Shown here: one piece after another, positions 1 to 11,760 of the stretch | Layout of the letters: every line of letters starts with the position of its first letter | How positions within the stretch are numbered: the first letter of the stretch is position 1 | Source of the DNA: Paragonimus westermani | Taxonomy: Eukaryota > Platyhelminthes > Trematoda > Plagiorchiida > Troglotrematidae | Direction: 5' to 3' | Length of the DNA: 64,000 bases | Assembly: GCA_008508345.1 (NCBI GenBank) | Contig: QNGE01000900.1 | Location: forward strand, 107,302 to 171,301 | Position numbers and translations under genes: made by a program | Notes under the pieces: generated by a model | Told to the model about the DNA's origin: nothing | Databases searched by the model: none | Seen by the model: the letters and a program-made list of their open reading frames with translations, nothing else

Positions 1-228
1 ATTCGGTCGTGCCTAATGTGAGGTCAATGGCGCAGTGGTCAACACGGTTGCCTCATGATTGGAATGGCCGGAGCTCAAATCCCGGTCGTGGCAAGGGTAT
101 GCACTACTGACGAGCTCTAATGAGAGCGAAACTCGAGTCTGGTGGTTCTTTTCGAAAGAGGCCGGCTGGAAAGTCTATCTGAATGCGGAAACTACGATCA
201 AATGTGAGTGATGGTCAACTTGAAAACA
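1..228 (+). repeat. tRNA-derived SINE, copy A (best-preserved plus-strand copy)
   Basis: This copy is a good reference for the SINE family in this window. A box A-like motif (tggcgcagtgg, 28-38) and a box B-like motif (gagctcaaatccc, 71-83) sit about 33 bases apart, as in an RNA polymerase III tRNA promoter. A non-tRNA body follows, including ctactgacgagctctaatg and ttttcgaaagaggccggctg, and it ends near gtgatggtcaacttgaaaac. The same order of blocks recurs eleven more times in the window. The 5' end coincides with the window edge, so a few bases may be missing. SINEs of this kind are non-coding and are mobilised in trans by a LINE. The family name is unknown to me. Confidence 0.8.
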
Positions 229-230
229 AC

Positions 231-1634
231 ATACAGTAACTATCTAGCCTTGTTTACACCTGGGGTGGTCACATAGTGACCTCAGGTGAACCGTGAACCC
301 AGGTCTTCTATTGGTAGACTGTCCACACACCGCGTGTTAAGCACACATGCACGTGCCAGGTGATGACTGCTTCATTTGAAGCTTGTACAATGCGAATTTT
401 CTGATTTAAATCGCTTGATGAAGGCTCTCCGAGAGGGTCGGAAGGTTGCGAGACCAATAACTCTTTTAGGTTTAACTCGTGGGTTAAACAAGGATTTACT
501 TAATAATGAGCATCAGCACAACGCACAGTATATTTTCGCATATCCGCTCTGTTTACGGTTCGGGTGCACTAATACATTAAAATTTCTTAGAATTGTCATA
601 ACAGGTTGTTTGTTCACGATTAACTGTGCAACTATCCTATTAAAGCATGTCTCCAACTAAATCAGTTTTTAGAAAAATGGTGTAGCGAACAAGTTCGTCT
701 TCGGTTATTCATCATCAGGCCGATTACACAACATTTAGATAAAACAAAGTTATCAGAGCGAAGCGAACAAAACAAATGTCAAGTTCAAGTGAGGTCAGAC
801 ACGTCATAGGCACACACGCAGACAACGTTTTGAAACGATTATGTCAACATTTTGATGTAACTGGAACCATGGCGGTAGTGGTGTGGATGTTTGGCCATGA
901 CAACTTAACGCCTGAACAAAGCGCTTCTGTGTGCACAAAGGTGGGTAATTCAGTCGAATTCCGATCGCTTCAGTCGTGGCCAAAATTCGGCATCTGACAG
1001 CTTTTGAGTGAATGCCTTTGACTCGGTAAATCAGACGAAACGAGGAGGCCAGTTTGACAGTATGATTTGTATCAACGAGGTGTGCAACGATTGTGCTGGT
1101 AATCGTCTTGGTTATTCCGCTATTGATCCGGGCCGGATGATGCTCACGGATACGTTAGAATTATGAATAACCGAAAACGAGAATGTTCGCTACACCATTT
1201 TTCCGATGAGTGCTTTGGGGAATTTTAACCATTTTGAATCAGTTTACGGAATATACACGTTGTAATATCTCTATAAACTGCGCACAATTTTGCCACACCG
1301 AGCTTTGAGAAGATGAACATCACGTGATTTTCCCAATGTAAAATCTGACGCTTCACGACCACACACGAGTATGCTACTAAGTTTAACCATCCGTGCATGG
1401 AACCACAAAGCTGGAGTCGGTGGTGAGAAGATCAGATGATAAGATGGGAAGGGAAAGATGTTGAGAGAAGATATCGAAAATGACGAGACTTCAAACATAT
1501 GACAACCATGGTGGCAGTAACATCACAATTTTTTTAACGAAATCAGTCCAGTTTCTTATTTTGAATGAAATGTCGAAATTCCGTCTCCAAAGTAGCAGGG
1601 TGCGGAATAGGGTGAAACAGCGCGAGATATATCA
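231..1634. other. No supported feature
   Basis: Open frames here (376-660 and 776-997 on plus, 1271-1498 on minus) are under 95 codons, have no recognisable domain and no convincing splice context. I see no repeat. Confidence 0.6.
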
Positions 1635-1835
1635 CTCCTAGTAGCAACTCAATGTGATTCAGCTTCCTTGGGACGGGTTGGAGAGTGAGTCCAGTCTGTG
1701 GAGAGGACAAAAACTCTTGACGAGCTATAGCAAAGAGAAACTTGAGTCCACTGTTTCTTTTCTAAGGTAGCTGTCAGAAAAGTATATATAAATGCAAAGC
1801 CTGTTGTTAGTTTTGAATAATTTTCGTTTAATTTG
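1635..1835 (+). repeat. Diverged SINE, copy B
   Basis: The 3' two thirds match copy A block for block: cttgacgagctatagcaaag, aacttgagtcc, ttcttttctaaggtagctg, then atataaatgcaaag. A weak box B (ggagagtgagtcca) precedes them. Box A is too decayed to identify. An open frame on the opposite strand (1649-1843) is an accident of this repeat. Confidence 0.65.
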
Positions 1836-4800
1836 CCCATCAATGATCAAAGTACCACTTGCCACTTTTAATGTCTTATGTGACATCAGTTGGGTAAGTA
1901 ACTATATTCGTGTGGTAAGTATTAAACGATAACACGACAGTTACCATTTAGTACCTAGTCACCCGCGTTACCTGGGCATCGTTTACAAGAGAGCGAATTT
2001 ATTGGGCACAGTTCGGTGTGATATTCTTTTAGAATGAAAAGATGGAACATCATTTTTTCTGTATTTATCTTACGATTGTATCAAAGGCATTCGAACTGTC
2101 ATTGTTTTAAATTCTCAAGGTAGCTTTTTTAAAATCAGCCCCCATTTCGGTGGCTAATCGAAACATTCACAGAGCCTTATATTTTTGGCCTTCTTACTGT
2201 GGCAGAAAGCATACCTTTTAGAAAAGCAGAACAGTTATAATTTTCTGCGGTTTAGATCCTCGAGGAATTCATCTGGTGGCTAGGTAATACCCGTGACTCA
2301 GAATCGATTGTCAAGCTTTGCATAGTGCGTGCATTATCCAGCTTGATCACTCTTCAGATCAACTGATAAACTGCTTTCACTACTGCTGCACACAAGTTTT
2401 CATGACCAAGTAGCCTCTGACATTTGCTACACTGTGAATTTATGTATGTCATAACCAGCGCACAGTCTACTATGGCGCTCTTGTGATTTCGGGCACCCAA
2501 AGTTTGTAACAGAGTGGATGTGTGTTGCCTATTGGATCGTGCTTTTGACGTGAGTTTGGTTACTTTTCTGATCAACTGGTAACTTCTCACAGGCTTTGAA
2601 AAAATGAATCTCATCGCCTGTTAGATAAAGTTACATTGTAAACTGAAAGCGTTGTTTTCTCAATATTAACATGCGCGTTAGACTTTTCTGTACGGGGTTA
2701 CTGCTGCTTCTGAACAGCCACTTTCGACCAACGGTTTTCCGAGAAATTCTTACACAATATTGTGAATGCTGAAGTGCAGTCAACAATTCTATGATTAGCC
2801 CAATTGTATAATAGCAGCTTTTTAAAAATGTTATGCTTCTGAGTGAGACTTTTAGGAAAGAGGGCACCATACGCCGCACTTAAATAGTTCCACTAATTTG
2901 AAAACAAGACACGCACCTCCTACCACGTGATGTAATGCGTGCAAATTTCATTCGACATCCATACAATTTCACCGCACCAACTGAGTGACACTTTCTTGAA
3001 ACTAGACCTTAGAGAGTCCCGATACTGCTCAGTAGGCTGTCTGTTCATTTTTCGCTTTCCGAATTAATTCCATTATTCAGCTAGATCGGTAAATTTGTTG
3101 ATTTGTTTTGCACACGTGAAAAAACCTTAGAAATAAATTCATTAGGAAACTCTCGCAGCAGTTCAGTTTCCTCTTTGTCTACCCCACTTCATGCAAAATC
3201 GTGACACGTTTTCAAACTAATTCCCACGTGACGTTTCACAAGTTTTAACTCATTGCTATTCCGTGCAGTTTGTATTATTCGTATTGTGTTTCGTCAACAA
3301 TAATCTTGTTTTGATCTACCTCAACTTGGTTATGCTTGTTAACACCAAAAACGCGGTGGTTTCGAACATTCGTTCTAACGGTGTAACAACGTTATACTCA
3401 CTGTCAGTTGCAAACAGTTCTGGTTAATTGACATTCTTTGTGTTCTCAATCAAATTTAATCAAATGTTTTGCCAGTTGATACAATATGACTTGAGTCGAT
3501 GGAACTGAGTAGCTGCTATCTGGCTTCCATACGGTACCCAAAGTCGTTTGAATATATTTCTAGGTTTATAAGCAAGCGTTCTGCATTTTTAAACGTTCTT
3601 TTACTCTACGAACAAGTGAACAAATCGTTCGAAGAGAATTTATTCAGACTTCAATTATTACTGATTGGACCAACTGAAATGTGCAATAAATGAAGAATCC
3701 GTGATTTGAGGTGGCTGTTGAGGATATATATATCGACTGTAGATTGGGATTCTAGTATCTTTGGAATTTCGCACATGATCGCTTTGAAAATGTAATTCTT
3801 GGATGGGAAGTATTCGAAGGAAATATTCTTTGGCAGACGCCCTACGCCCTACATCTGTGGCAAACAAAGGTGTAACACGCATCTAACGAATGTGAAATGG
3901 AAAGAGGAGAGGAATGCACGGTTGTCACGGGGGTAAATGTTGATGCTGCTGTTCATAATCACTTTCAAATATCCGCTGGCCACTTGTCTGAAGTCGGTGA
4001 TACACCGTGTAGTGCATTATCTTTTACGTATGAAAAATATATTAGTAAGTGTAGCAACCATGGTTTTCTTGGGCTGGATGATATCTGTCTTTGTCCCGAT
4101 GTTTAATTTTGATTGTCTATGCTAGTGTCATTAGTATGTACAAGGTGCTAGTCGTCATACTCGCAATTTTGTCTCGTTACTGCATAAAGATTAAGCGTTT
4201 TCAATCCATCTAACCTGTCAACTATTAAAAGTAATTTCTCTGGTTATGACTGGGGTGAAAAGAAAGCAGACGGGCCGATTCATCCTAAATTGACTGTTGT
4301 ATTCTAAGTGGTGAGGAAAAGATGATAGAAATCGGCCAGCTAGCAATGATTTTGCATGAATCACTGCTCAGTCATATCAAAGGGAAGTCATGTTCCCTTA
4401 GGTATGGTTTTGTAAGAATTTACTTCGATACAGTTTGTACGCTACCCACATGCATCGTTGACATGATTTATTTTCCACCTCCGTAACGGACACCAGTACA
4501 TGTGCTTGGCAGGACAATTATTGCAATCTGGCTTAATGGTTTGTCAGTCTGGCGACCTGCAAAACGTGGACGAAATTACCACGTGGATAAGGTAACCATG
4601 ATTTTCTGGTTGGCCAGGCTGACAGTTGTACCTGATGTCCCACTGTCTAACTGGACTGTGGACTCTGATATTATGAATGGAAGCATGATATCGAGGTGAA
4701 AACTGCAGTTGACAAAAAAGGTAACTTGCATGCAACGTGGACAAGTGCACAAAGATGCATTACTCCTGCATGCGCAAAACTTCCTGATTTCGTGTAAGCG

Positions 4801-5875
4801 TGGAAGAATATATTTAGCAAGACATCTGGTCGAAATGACTGCCTAGTTAATTTCGATGAACATACTCATCCACTGCAATCCAAAAATGTTCGGCAAACCA
4901 TCGGACTGTGAAATCAATGGACATAGCCAGATAGTGATTCTTTATATGATATATAGGCTATTTCCCATGCGTACTTATTTGAGGGCATCCCCCAAAACGA
5001 AGAGAGGAAGGCATTAGTAGATTCCTAAGTCATTGTACGTGCTTCTGGGTTTCCGACATGAAAGACCCACCTAGTCACTTTCGGAAAAGTGGTCACAACA
5101 ACGTGCAAAATACTGCTGAAGTCAGAGGTCTGAATCTGCTCAAAAACTCCTGGTGCAGGTGTCAATAAATAGAGACAACAGTATCTTATTTTGTATCAGA
5201 CGGACTCTGATCAGAAGGTCTCAGTGGAATCTGATGCTTTGCTCTGGATAAGTACGGCGTAAACAAGTGAATGGTACTCCCTTACAGTGGTTCTTGATTT
5301 CTACAGGCCTTTCCTAACCGACGAAAAATACCGTTGTAATCAGTGATCAACAAATTTGTTCAGCAGGTTCAATAAAACAGATGGCTTACTTTTGAACGAA
5401 AAGGTCTTCACCCATCAACGTAAGTATACTTCAAAATTAGTCGAAATTGGTTTAACGAGTTATACATCAGCCAGGTTTACACTAGCACGGAACAGTCGGA
5501 AAAACCTTAGGAGGTAACAATGGTTTGTTTAGACACAGGTTAGACTACGCTAGATCTGGAACGGCTCCTGGCCATCTCAGTTTCTTAGAAGAAATAAAAC
5601 GTCTGTGAAACTGTTTCTGGCAAGTATTTGTGAACCTTACCAGCAACTGCATAATGGGCACATTTTCGCGGTGGCAGGTGAACGAGCTAATTTCGCCGGT
5701 TTGTGAGCTTATATCTCCTCCCCACCGCTCCAACAAGACTCACTTGGACAAAGCAACAGAGCTGTCACCAGCGAAACGAATCAACAGTTAGTTTTTACTA
5801 ACCGTGAGATAATTGTGATATTAGAGAATGTGGTCTAGGTTGTAAATTATCAGTATTGTCGAGCAGCACATTTAG
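1836..5875. other. Intergenic or intronic sequence, nothing supported
   Basis: Only short open frames of 60-86 codons with biased or low-information content. A minus-strand frame at 3658-3882 and another at 13094-13327 share a short stretch around the residues SDHVR. That could be an old repeat but is too short to call. Confidence 0.5.
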
Positions 5876-5930
5876 TGGCAAGAGAAGATGATCCACAGCT
5901 GGGATCACGCTGAGCGAGCCTTTGTATCTG
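5876..5930 (+). other. Exon-like segment with splice-site flanks (weak)
   Basis: Preceded by catttag and followed by gtaagtgg, a near-consensus donor. The 55 bases read openly as 18 codons plus one base, beginning Trp-Gln-Glu-Lys. Chance pairs of splice-like sites around short open stretches are expected in 64 kb, so this is a lead only. No homology is recognised. Confidence 0.15.
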
Positions 5931-6494
5931 GTAAGTGGATTGTTCATTTGATTAATGAATAGTTAGTCAGTAGTTCTGTTCGAACTCCGGATTAATAATG
6001 ATGACGTAAGGAAGTTTAACACTTCTTCAGTGAAGTGGTGTTACGTGAGACTTCATCAGGTGTAAAGACTAAGCATCAATTAATGTTTACTGACAAGGTG
6101 ATGTGATTAAAACTAATAGCTTTAAAATAACTCGAGAAAACACAACAATTAAGCAAAATTGTATCTAAATTAAGCGAAAGAAAGTTAACGGAATTCCAGG
6201 GTTATTTGAAAACATTCACGTTTCAAACTTAACGCACACCTTAACTAAGACAGGGAACTCAAGGGATTGTCTCAAGCCCTGGATGTGGCAATGAAAAATC
6301 CAACAAAAACAGCTTAGTTGAAAGGCAATTCTACTGGAAGCATACTTCAAGCGATCCGTATATATTTCTTCGCCATCGCTTAATTCTTTAGCGAAACAGA
6401 ACACGATCCGTTGTCTGAAAAAGGGAACAAACGTGTACGCCCCACAGTTGCATTTTCAACGTACTTCGAGAAAACGGCCACACGGAGATTTTAC

Positions 6495-6665
6495 TAACAA
6501 AACATATTGGGTCGGTAGGGTAACTATGTCCAATTGGTTAATTTCTGAGCCTTTGGCATACTTTCTTAGCCAATCCGTTAGAGTACTTGCTGAGTTTGAG
6601 CGTGATACATTTGTTGCTTGTTCGCGTCCAACCAAATTTCAGATTTTTCAAAATCAGGTCAATTT
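6495..6665 (+). repeat. Diverged repeat unit 1
   Basis: This segment aligns without gaps, at roughly 60 percent identity by eye, to 6768-6945. Shared blocks include gggtaact, gtccaa and the atttttca region near the end. Both units keep an open frame in the same relative reading frame, and the peptides share a pattern such as VTxSN followed by hydrophobic residues and F-x4-FV. It may be an old transposon fragment that was duplicated. I do not recognise a family. Confidence 0.4.
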
Positions 6666-6767
6666 TCACTATTAAATCTTCTAGCAATACAAGTCTATTG
6701 CCCCCTCGGAAACAGTGGGAGATTCTAGAGTGAACTGATTGAGAACCCGCGCGTGAGTAGACTATCT

Positions 6768-6965
6768 AGCGGATCATTTGGTTGGTTCCATACGACACAC
6801 CGGGCTGATTGGGTAACTGGGTCCAACTTTGCAATGTCCCAATTTTTGCCGTTGTTTTATAGCCCACATGATGGAATGTTTGCAGCTTTTAAACATGCCA
6901 TTTTTGTCACACCATCGAATCCAGAAGAAGCTCAATTTTTTCATAATTGTATCTTCTCTAACACT
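6768..6965 (+). repeat. Diverged repeat unit 2
   Basis: Direct-orientation partner of the unit at 6495-6665, with about 100 bases between them. The open frame 6753-6998 (81 codons) runs through it. A possible third, weaker relative lies near 4590-4640, where the peptide DKVTM resembles the GRVTM and DWVTG starts of these units. Confidence 0.4.
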
Positions 6966-8104
6966 GTTTTACTGCAAATGGTTGAAGCACTGCTGTGATG
7001 AACTTGTTGCATGAAAGCGAACGTTTGATGCATCAACGTTACGACTGAAGATGAAGTGCTCACTCTTCGGTAGCCTACAGAAATGGTGACATTGCCCTTC
7101 GCATAACAATTTGGTCGGAAAACAAATCGCCGTTGACAGATGCACTAAAATGTTTCGTTACTATTCAACGTTTGAATATGGTTTTTAACTTCCGGTCATC
7201 TGGGTGACCGATAAACAATTCGCGACATGAGTTACAGCGTTTGTTTGGCGACAATATTAAGCTACATAAGGTTCTCAGTTAAATTATTGTCTTCTGGTCA
7301 TGTGTTTAGATGTATGTTTGCATGAAATTTGCGCCTCAATCCTGAATCCAATTTTTGTAAGTGCAAAATGCTACGCTTATGAAGGTCGAAATTATCGACT
7401 CATCAGTGATAACGATTTCGTTTACAAGGCGGTGTAATTTTAGAAAAATATCCGCAAATCGTTATGCACTAAAACATTTTTTATCATATTGTTTTTGTGT
7501 GTCGAACGAAGTAAGTGACCAAATGACTCATGTAATTGGATGCTTGCAGTGGAATACGACAAAAAGCTGATTGCAATGTGTTCGCAACCTCACTTTAGAC
7601 AAAGGTTGCATTAATCTACACTGCATATGCGACAATATCCCAGCTTGTAGTTTAGCCATAAGGTTTTTTCACGCACCTCAAACATTCTGCCGTTAAGACA
7701 ATCCGTGTCAGGCAGTGTGATTACCTTCAGTAGGGTACGTAACTGATAGTTACGCAAATAACATAAAGCATCTAGTTTTTTTCTACTGATCAAATCAAGC
7801 TAAGTTTCCACACACTGAGCTCCTCGTGGAGATTCTCCCCAGAGAAAACCTGTCGTAAAAAATACTAGATTTTCGTGGTCTCAACTTTTTTTCTCAATAA
7901 AACTTCCTAGTATAGAACGTTTCGTCCTGCGTAGATTTCATAGGTGATAAACACATATCATCAAAATGTGTTGTTTTGTTAAAACTGACACTCGAGGAAC
8001 TGAAAGAATATTTTTGGTGGACGCTGTGTGTCACTAGAACATACAGTGGCATGCTACTGTTGATAATTTAGATGCTGGAGCATTCGGAATGTTAGGCTAC
8101 AACC
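6966..8104. other. No supported feature
   Basis: Short open frames only (7361-7570 plus, 7611-7793 minus), with no domain or repeat match seen. Confidence 0.5.
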
Positions 8105-8647
8105 TCATGGGACAGGAACAGCAGGTTTGAAACAGTTCAACACAAAATACTCTATACTACAGCAATTAATCCGGAGAAACGCGTTGGTCAAAACGGATAT
8201 GAAGTGAGTCGAACATGGAAGCGAACACTCTTCTGGACAACATCCAGCTAATACTGTGTAGAAAAGTGCTGGATTAAGACACCGCCTGGTCTTCACAATA
8301 TCGACTCTTCGCATAACGACGTCAACTTTTAACAAATCATAGATGTCCTGTCTTGCAAACACGTGCAACTGTACAAACCAACACAGTGAACTTCTTTCCA
8401 CTATGGTTACAACCTGAACTAACGGTGAGCTTATAGCAATGCAGCGTAACCTGAAGTCACAGATGAAGCCTGAACTGGACGAATAATTGAAAAGAATGTA
8501 TAGTTTTTTGAAACCTAATGTGAATGAGGAAACTTGATAGGAAACTCGACAAGATTTGATTTCCCAGCCCGCGTGCATGCAACAGGTCCGGTAGTACTTT
8601 CGTGTTGATACCTTTACTATGTACATAAACATGTTTGCTGCACACAC
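8105..8647 (-). other. Unrecognised 180-codon open frame
   Basis: The second longest uninterrupted frame in the window. The translation is rich in Cys, Val, Ser and Phe, has no motif I recognise and has no signal peptide or clear membrane segment. Composition looks like translated non-coding DNA rather than a conserved protein. It does not match the SINE or the PLE. In a window this size an open frame of this length can arise by chance or from a decayed transposon. Confidence 0.12.
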
Positions 8648-10924
8648 ATGAACAGTGTATTAATGGTTGCGATTTGAACTCTGGTTAACTATAAGTACCT
8701 CTGCAACCCACAGTCACCACCCCCCGAAGCAATCAGAATCAAATGTGCAACCAGCAAATAGTGCAATGAACATTTCGGAACTAAGGTGATTGTACCGTGC
8801 TGTGATATTCTGAAATGAAAGATCACACACTGCTACCTCCACTTCTCACACTGAGTGCAAAATTGAAACAAGTCGGTGTATAGAATTTGTTTTAACTGAT
8901 TCACAACCGGGTTTAAGAATGCCCATGTTTTGTACACTGGATTTCGTTACTTCTCTGCATGTCCAGCCGAGCTTCGTATGCATATGAGAAACTCCCACGC
9001 TGCTGTGATAGTTTTGGTTTATTCTCACTTATACTACAGGGTAATTTTCCATATTTTACTAATCTTTCAGAACACATCCAGGCGGACCGCCATTGTTTCT
9101 CAATAATTTGGAATGTTTGTTAGAGCTCTTCTGGCAAACCACTACGAAAAAACGTTGGGGTAAGAAGCCCGTAAAATACTGCGAATTCTTTGTTAATATA
9201 TAGGCATTTCACTCTAAAGAACTCCACTCAGCTAATACAAACGACAGTTCCGTTAATAGAGCAAAGCTGTTAGACGAGTACTTTTACACGAGGGGAGTGT
9301 TGGGATCAGTTTGCAATCATTCGCACCTGTTTCACTCGTTCACGCGAGTGTACAATCTATAATCTCACTTCATCAATTGGTTTTGGTACGACTGCGTTCA
9401 GCGTGGACAGACTTTGCTTTCGCCGCATTCGTTATATGGAACGTACGGATGAGGGTGTTAGAGCAAATGACACCGGACAATAGGCAGATAGCCTGATTTG
9501 CATTGCCACAAGAATAAAAGATTCAACTCAGGACGTGTGCTTGTTTGAATTCAACTTTCGTTAAGATAAAAACCTTTAAGTCACCGAGAGAAACGAAGAA
9601 CAGAATTAGGTCAGTTGTTTGAGTAAACATTCAACGAGGGACGCCATAATAATTTACAAAACGATCGGTGGTCCTTCTAACAATGAGAAGATTTCCCATT
9701 GTCTTCGGATGTCTTGTTCAAATATCAGACATTAAATTCCACAACTTATCTTCTTTGAATTTCATATTACCAGACTGCTCGTCAGAAGAATATAACTTAT
9801 AAGGAACGACTATCAGCTGATTTGCATGTGAAATTGACAAATGAGAGAAGATTCCAAGCAATCTGATTATTCTGTGCAAATTAACGCCAAACAAGAAGCC
9901 GATCATCTAGACCGGTAACTATAGGTTAGCAGGGTTAAACACATCGACAGGACGTAACTATATCATGATTATTCACCAGATGACTAACAGTCACTCATTG
10001 GAACTGCTCAACTCTGATTGCTGAGTCATAACATTGGCGAAATCTAACATACTGAATGAGGGTTTCAATTTTGTACCGATTTGTTCCACACCTCTTGTTC
10101 ATTCATTTATATTGGCCCATGCCCATCACTCATCGTTAGGGTACACAGAAGACACGGTTAGGTGAAATTCAGTTAGATCAGACTACCGAATATCTTGGCC
10201 TACGATAAAACAGTCTTAAATGAATAATGCCAATCTTCCACGAAACAATTTTAATCTTGGAAGTAATGTGGAAGGATTGTAATGAAACACAACGCTACCT
10301 GACTGATCGTCATTATGGACTAGCTTTTGAACTGTGGGACATTTTGATATGTCTGGCACAGAAGTCATGTTGAATTCTCGAGCCTTCCGGAATTTAGGCA
10401 GCAGCGCCCTATCCCACGACAAATAATTGGGACTTGAGAGGGAACAATGATGAGGGAATCAACAACCTCATCTAGTATGTGGTCGTTGTACATCTCAAGC
10501 AATTACCAAAGCAGCTCTTGGCAGCTAACAGCGTGTGATAAGAAGACACGGCAAAGCAAACAAACTCTTCGGCCAGGTTGAATTAACAACCTACTATCAG
10601 ACTGAACGTTAGTTCACTCCTGCTTAAGGTTAAATGTTGCAGTGATTTCAATAGCACATCAGCCACATGGGATCGACTGAAGTGATTAGTAAACATTTAC
10701 AATCGATAGCAATTACAGGGTGTGTGCTGATTTGTAACAATTAAATTGTACAAGATGCTAATGTCCAATCCATATTTTTTGTCTTATAACTCTCAGATTG
10801 CCGAAAAAGTTAACATGGAAAAAGATACAGTTAATTTACCGAGTTATATAAAGACGAAATAATGCTTTGCTGTTGGTCACACTGAAGCGGCTGTTATCCG
10901 GGCAGTTACTACCAAGTGGTTCAG
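8648..10924. other. No supported feature
   Basis: Open frames of 60-68 codons only. No repeat, RNA gene or regulatory site identified. Confidence 0.5.
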
Positions 10925-10987
10925 GCTTTCTTAAGGATGTGATTGTATGCACCGTCACTTCACGCAGAAAATACCAAATATGGGAAG
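10925..10987 (+). other. Exon-like segment with splice-site flanks (weak)
   Basis: Flanked by an acceptor-like gtggttcag and a donor-like gtatga. The 63 bases are open and lie within the 77-codon frame 10867-11100, reading FLKDVIVCTVTSRRKYQIWE. The peptide is not low complexity but I do not recognise it. Confidence 0.15.
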
Positions 10988-11589
10988 GTATGAATCTCAG
11001 TGTGTGTGTGTGGGATACGGGGTTAATGAAGCGTGCTTGGCTTCTTGTACCTCTTAGTCCGACAGTCTGCCAAGACCGTAGTGATTGTTATATCATGTGA
11101 CAGAATGACTGTCACTGTTGATTTGGTGAGTTGCATATCATGCGACACATAGGTAGGGGATTATGTGTTCGGTTACGCCAGCGGTTTTTTTGTATTGCTT
11201 AGGTGGTAGTAGACCTGCCACCGTCTGTGGGCTAGTGAGCCCCACTTTTTAAAGTTCCGAACAATTTTAGTTACATGCAACAATGTTTACAAACCTCTGC
11301 CCATTTGCCTCTCTTTTAGCCAAAGGAATATTTAACTTTGTCACAATGTGACCTGCTTATGTAAGCTGACTATTGGGTAAAAAACTGAATTGGAACATTT
11401 GTGAACCAATACTGGTCGCTGAATGGCCTAAAGTTGCCAGGTATGAGCTCGTGACAATCATTTGGCAATCCGGAAATGTTTAGGGTTTAGCCGTGATGAA
11501 CAAACCCGACGTATTACTTATTTCACTAATAGTACCAGTGAGACAATCGGTGTTAAAATTTGATAAACAGATTGAGAATAGCACAACTT
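10988..11589. other. No supported feature
   Basis: Nothing recognisable apart from a short GT-rich run near 11000-11012. Confidence 0.5.
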
Positions 11590-11760
11590 CAGGAGCAAGT
11601 TGTAATGCTCTACGTTTCAATCACCTCGAGTGGCCTTACTTGGGAGTTCTCTGATCGAATTACTTTGGAAGTCTGTTCGAAAGAAGCCGATTGAAACGTC
11701 TTCTGCAATAAGACATCTGCAACCAATTATGATTGGTATTCAACTCATATGAAAACCAAA
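11590..11760 (+). repeat. Diverged SINE, copy C
   Basis: Matches the body and 3' end of the SINE: gttcgaaagaagccgattg, gtcttctgcaataagacatc, then gattggtattcaactcatat. A box B remnant (gtttcaatcacc) is present upstream. The 5' third is not clear. Confidence 0.65.
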
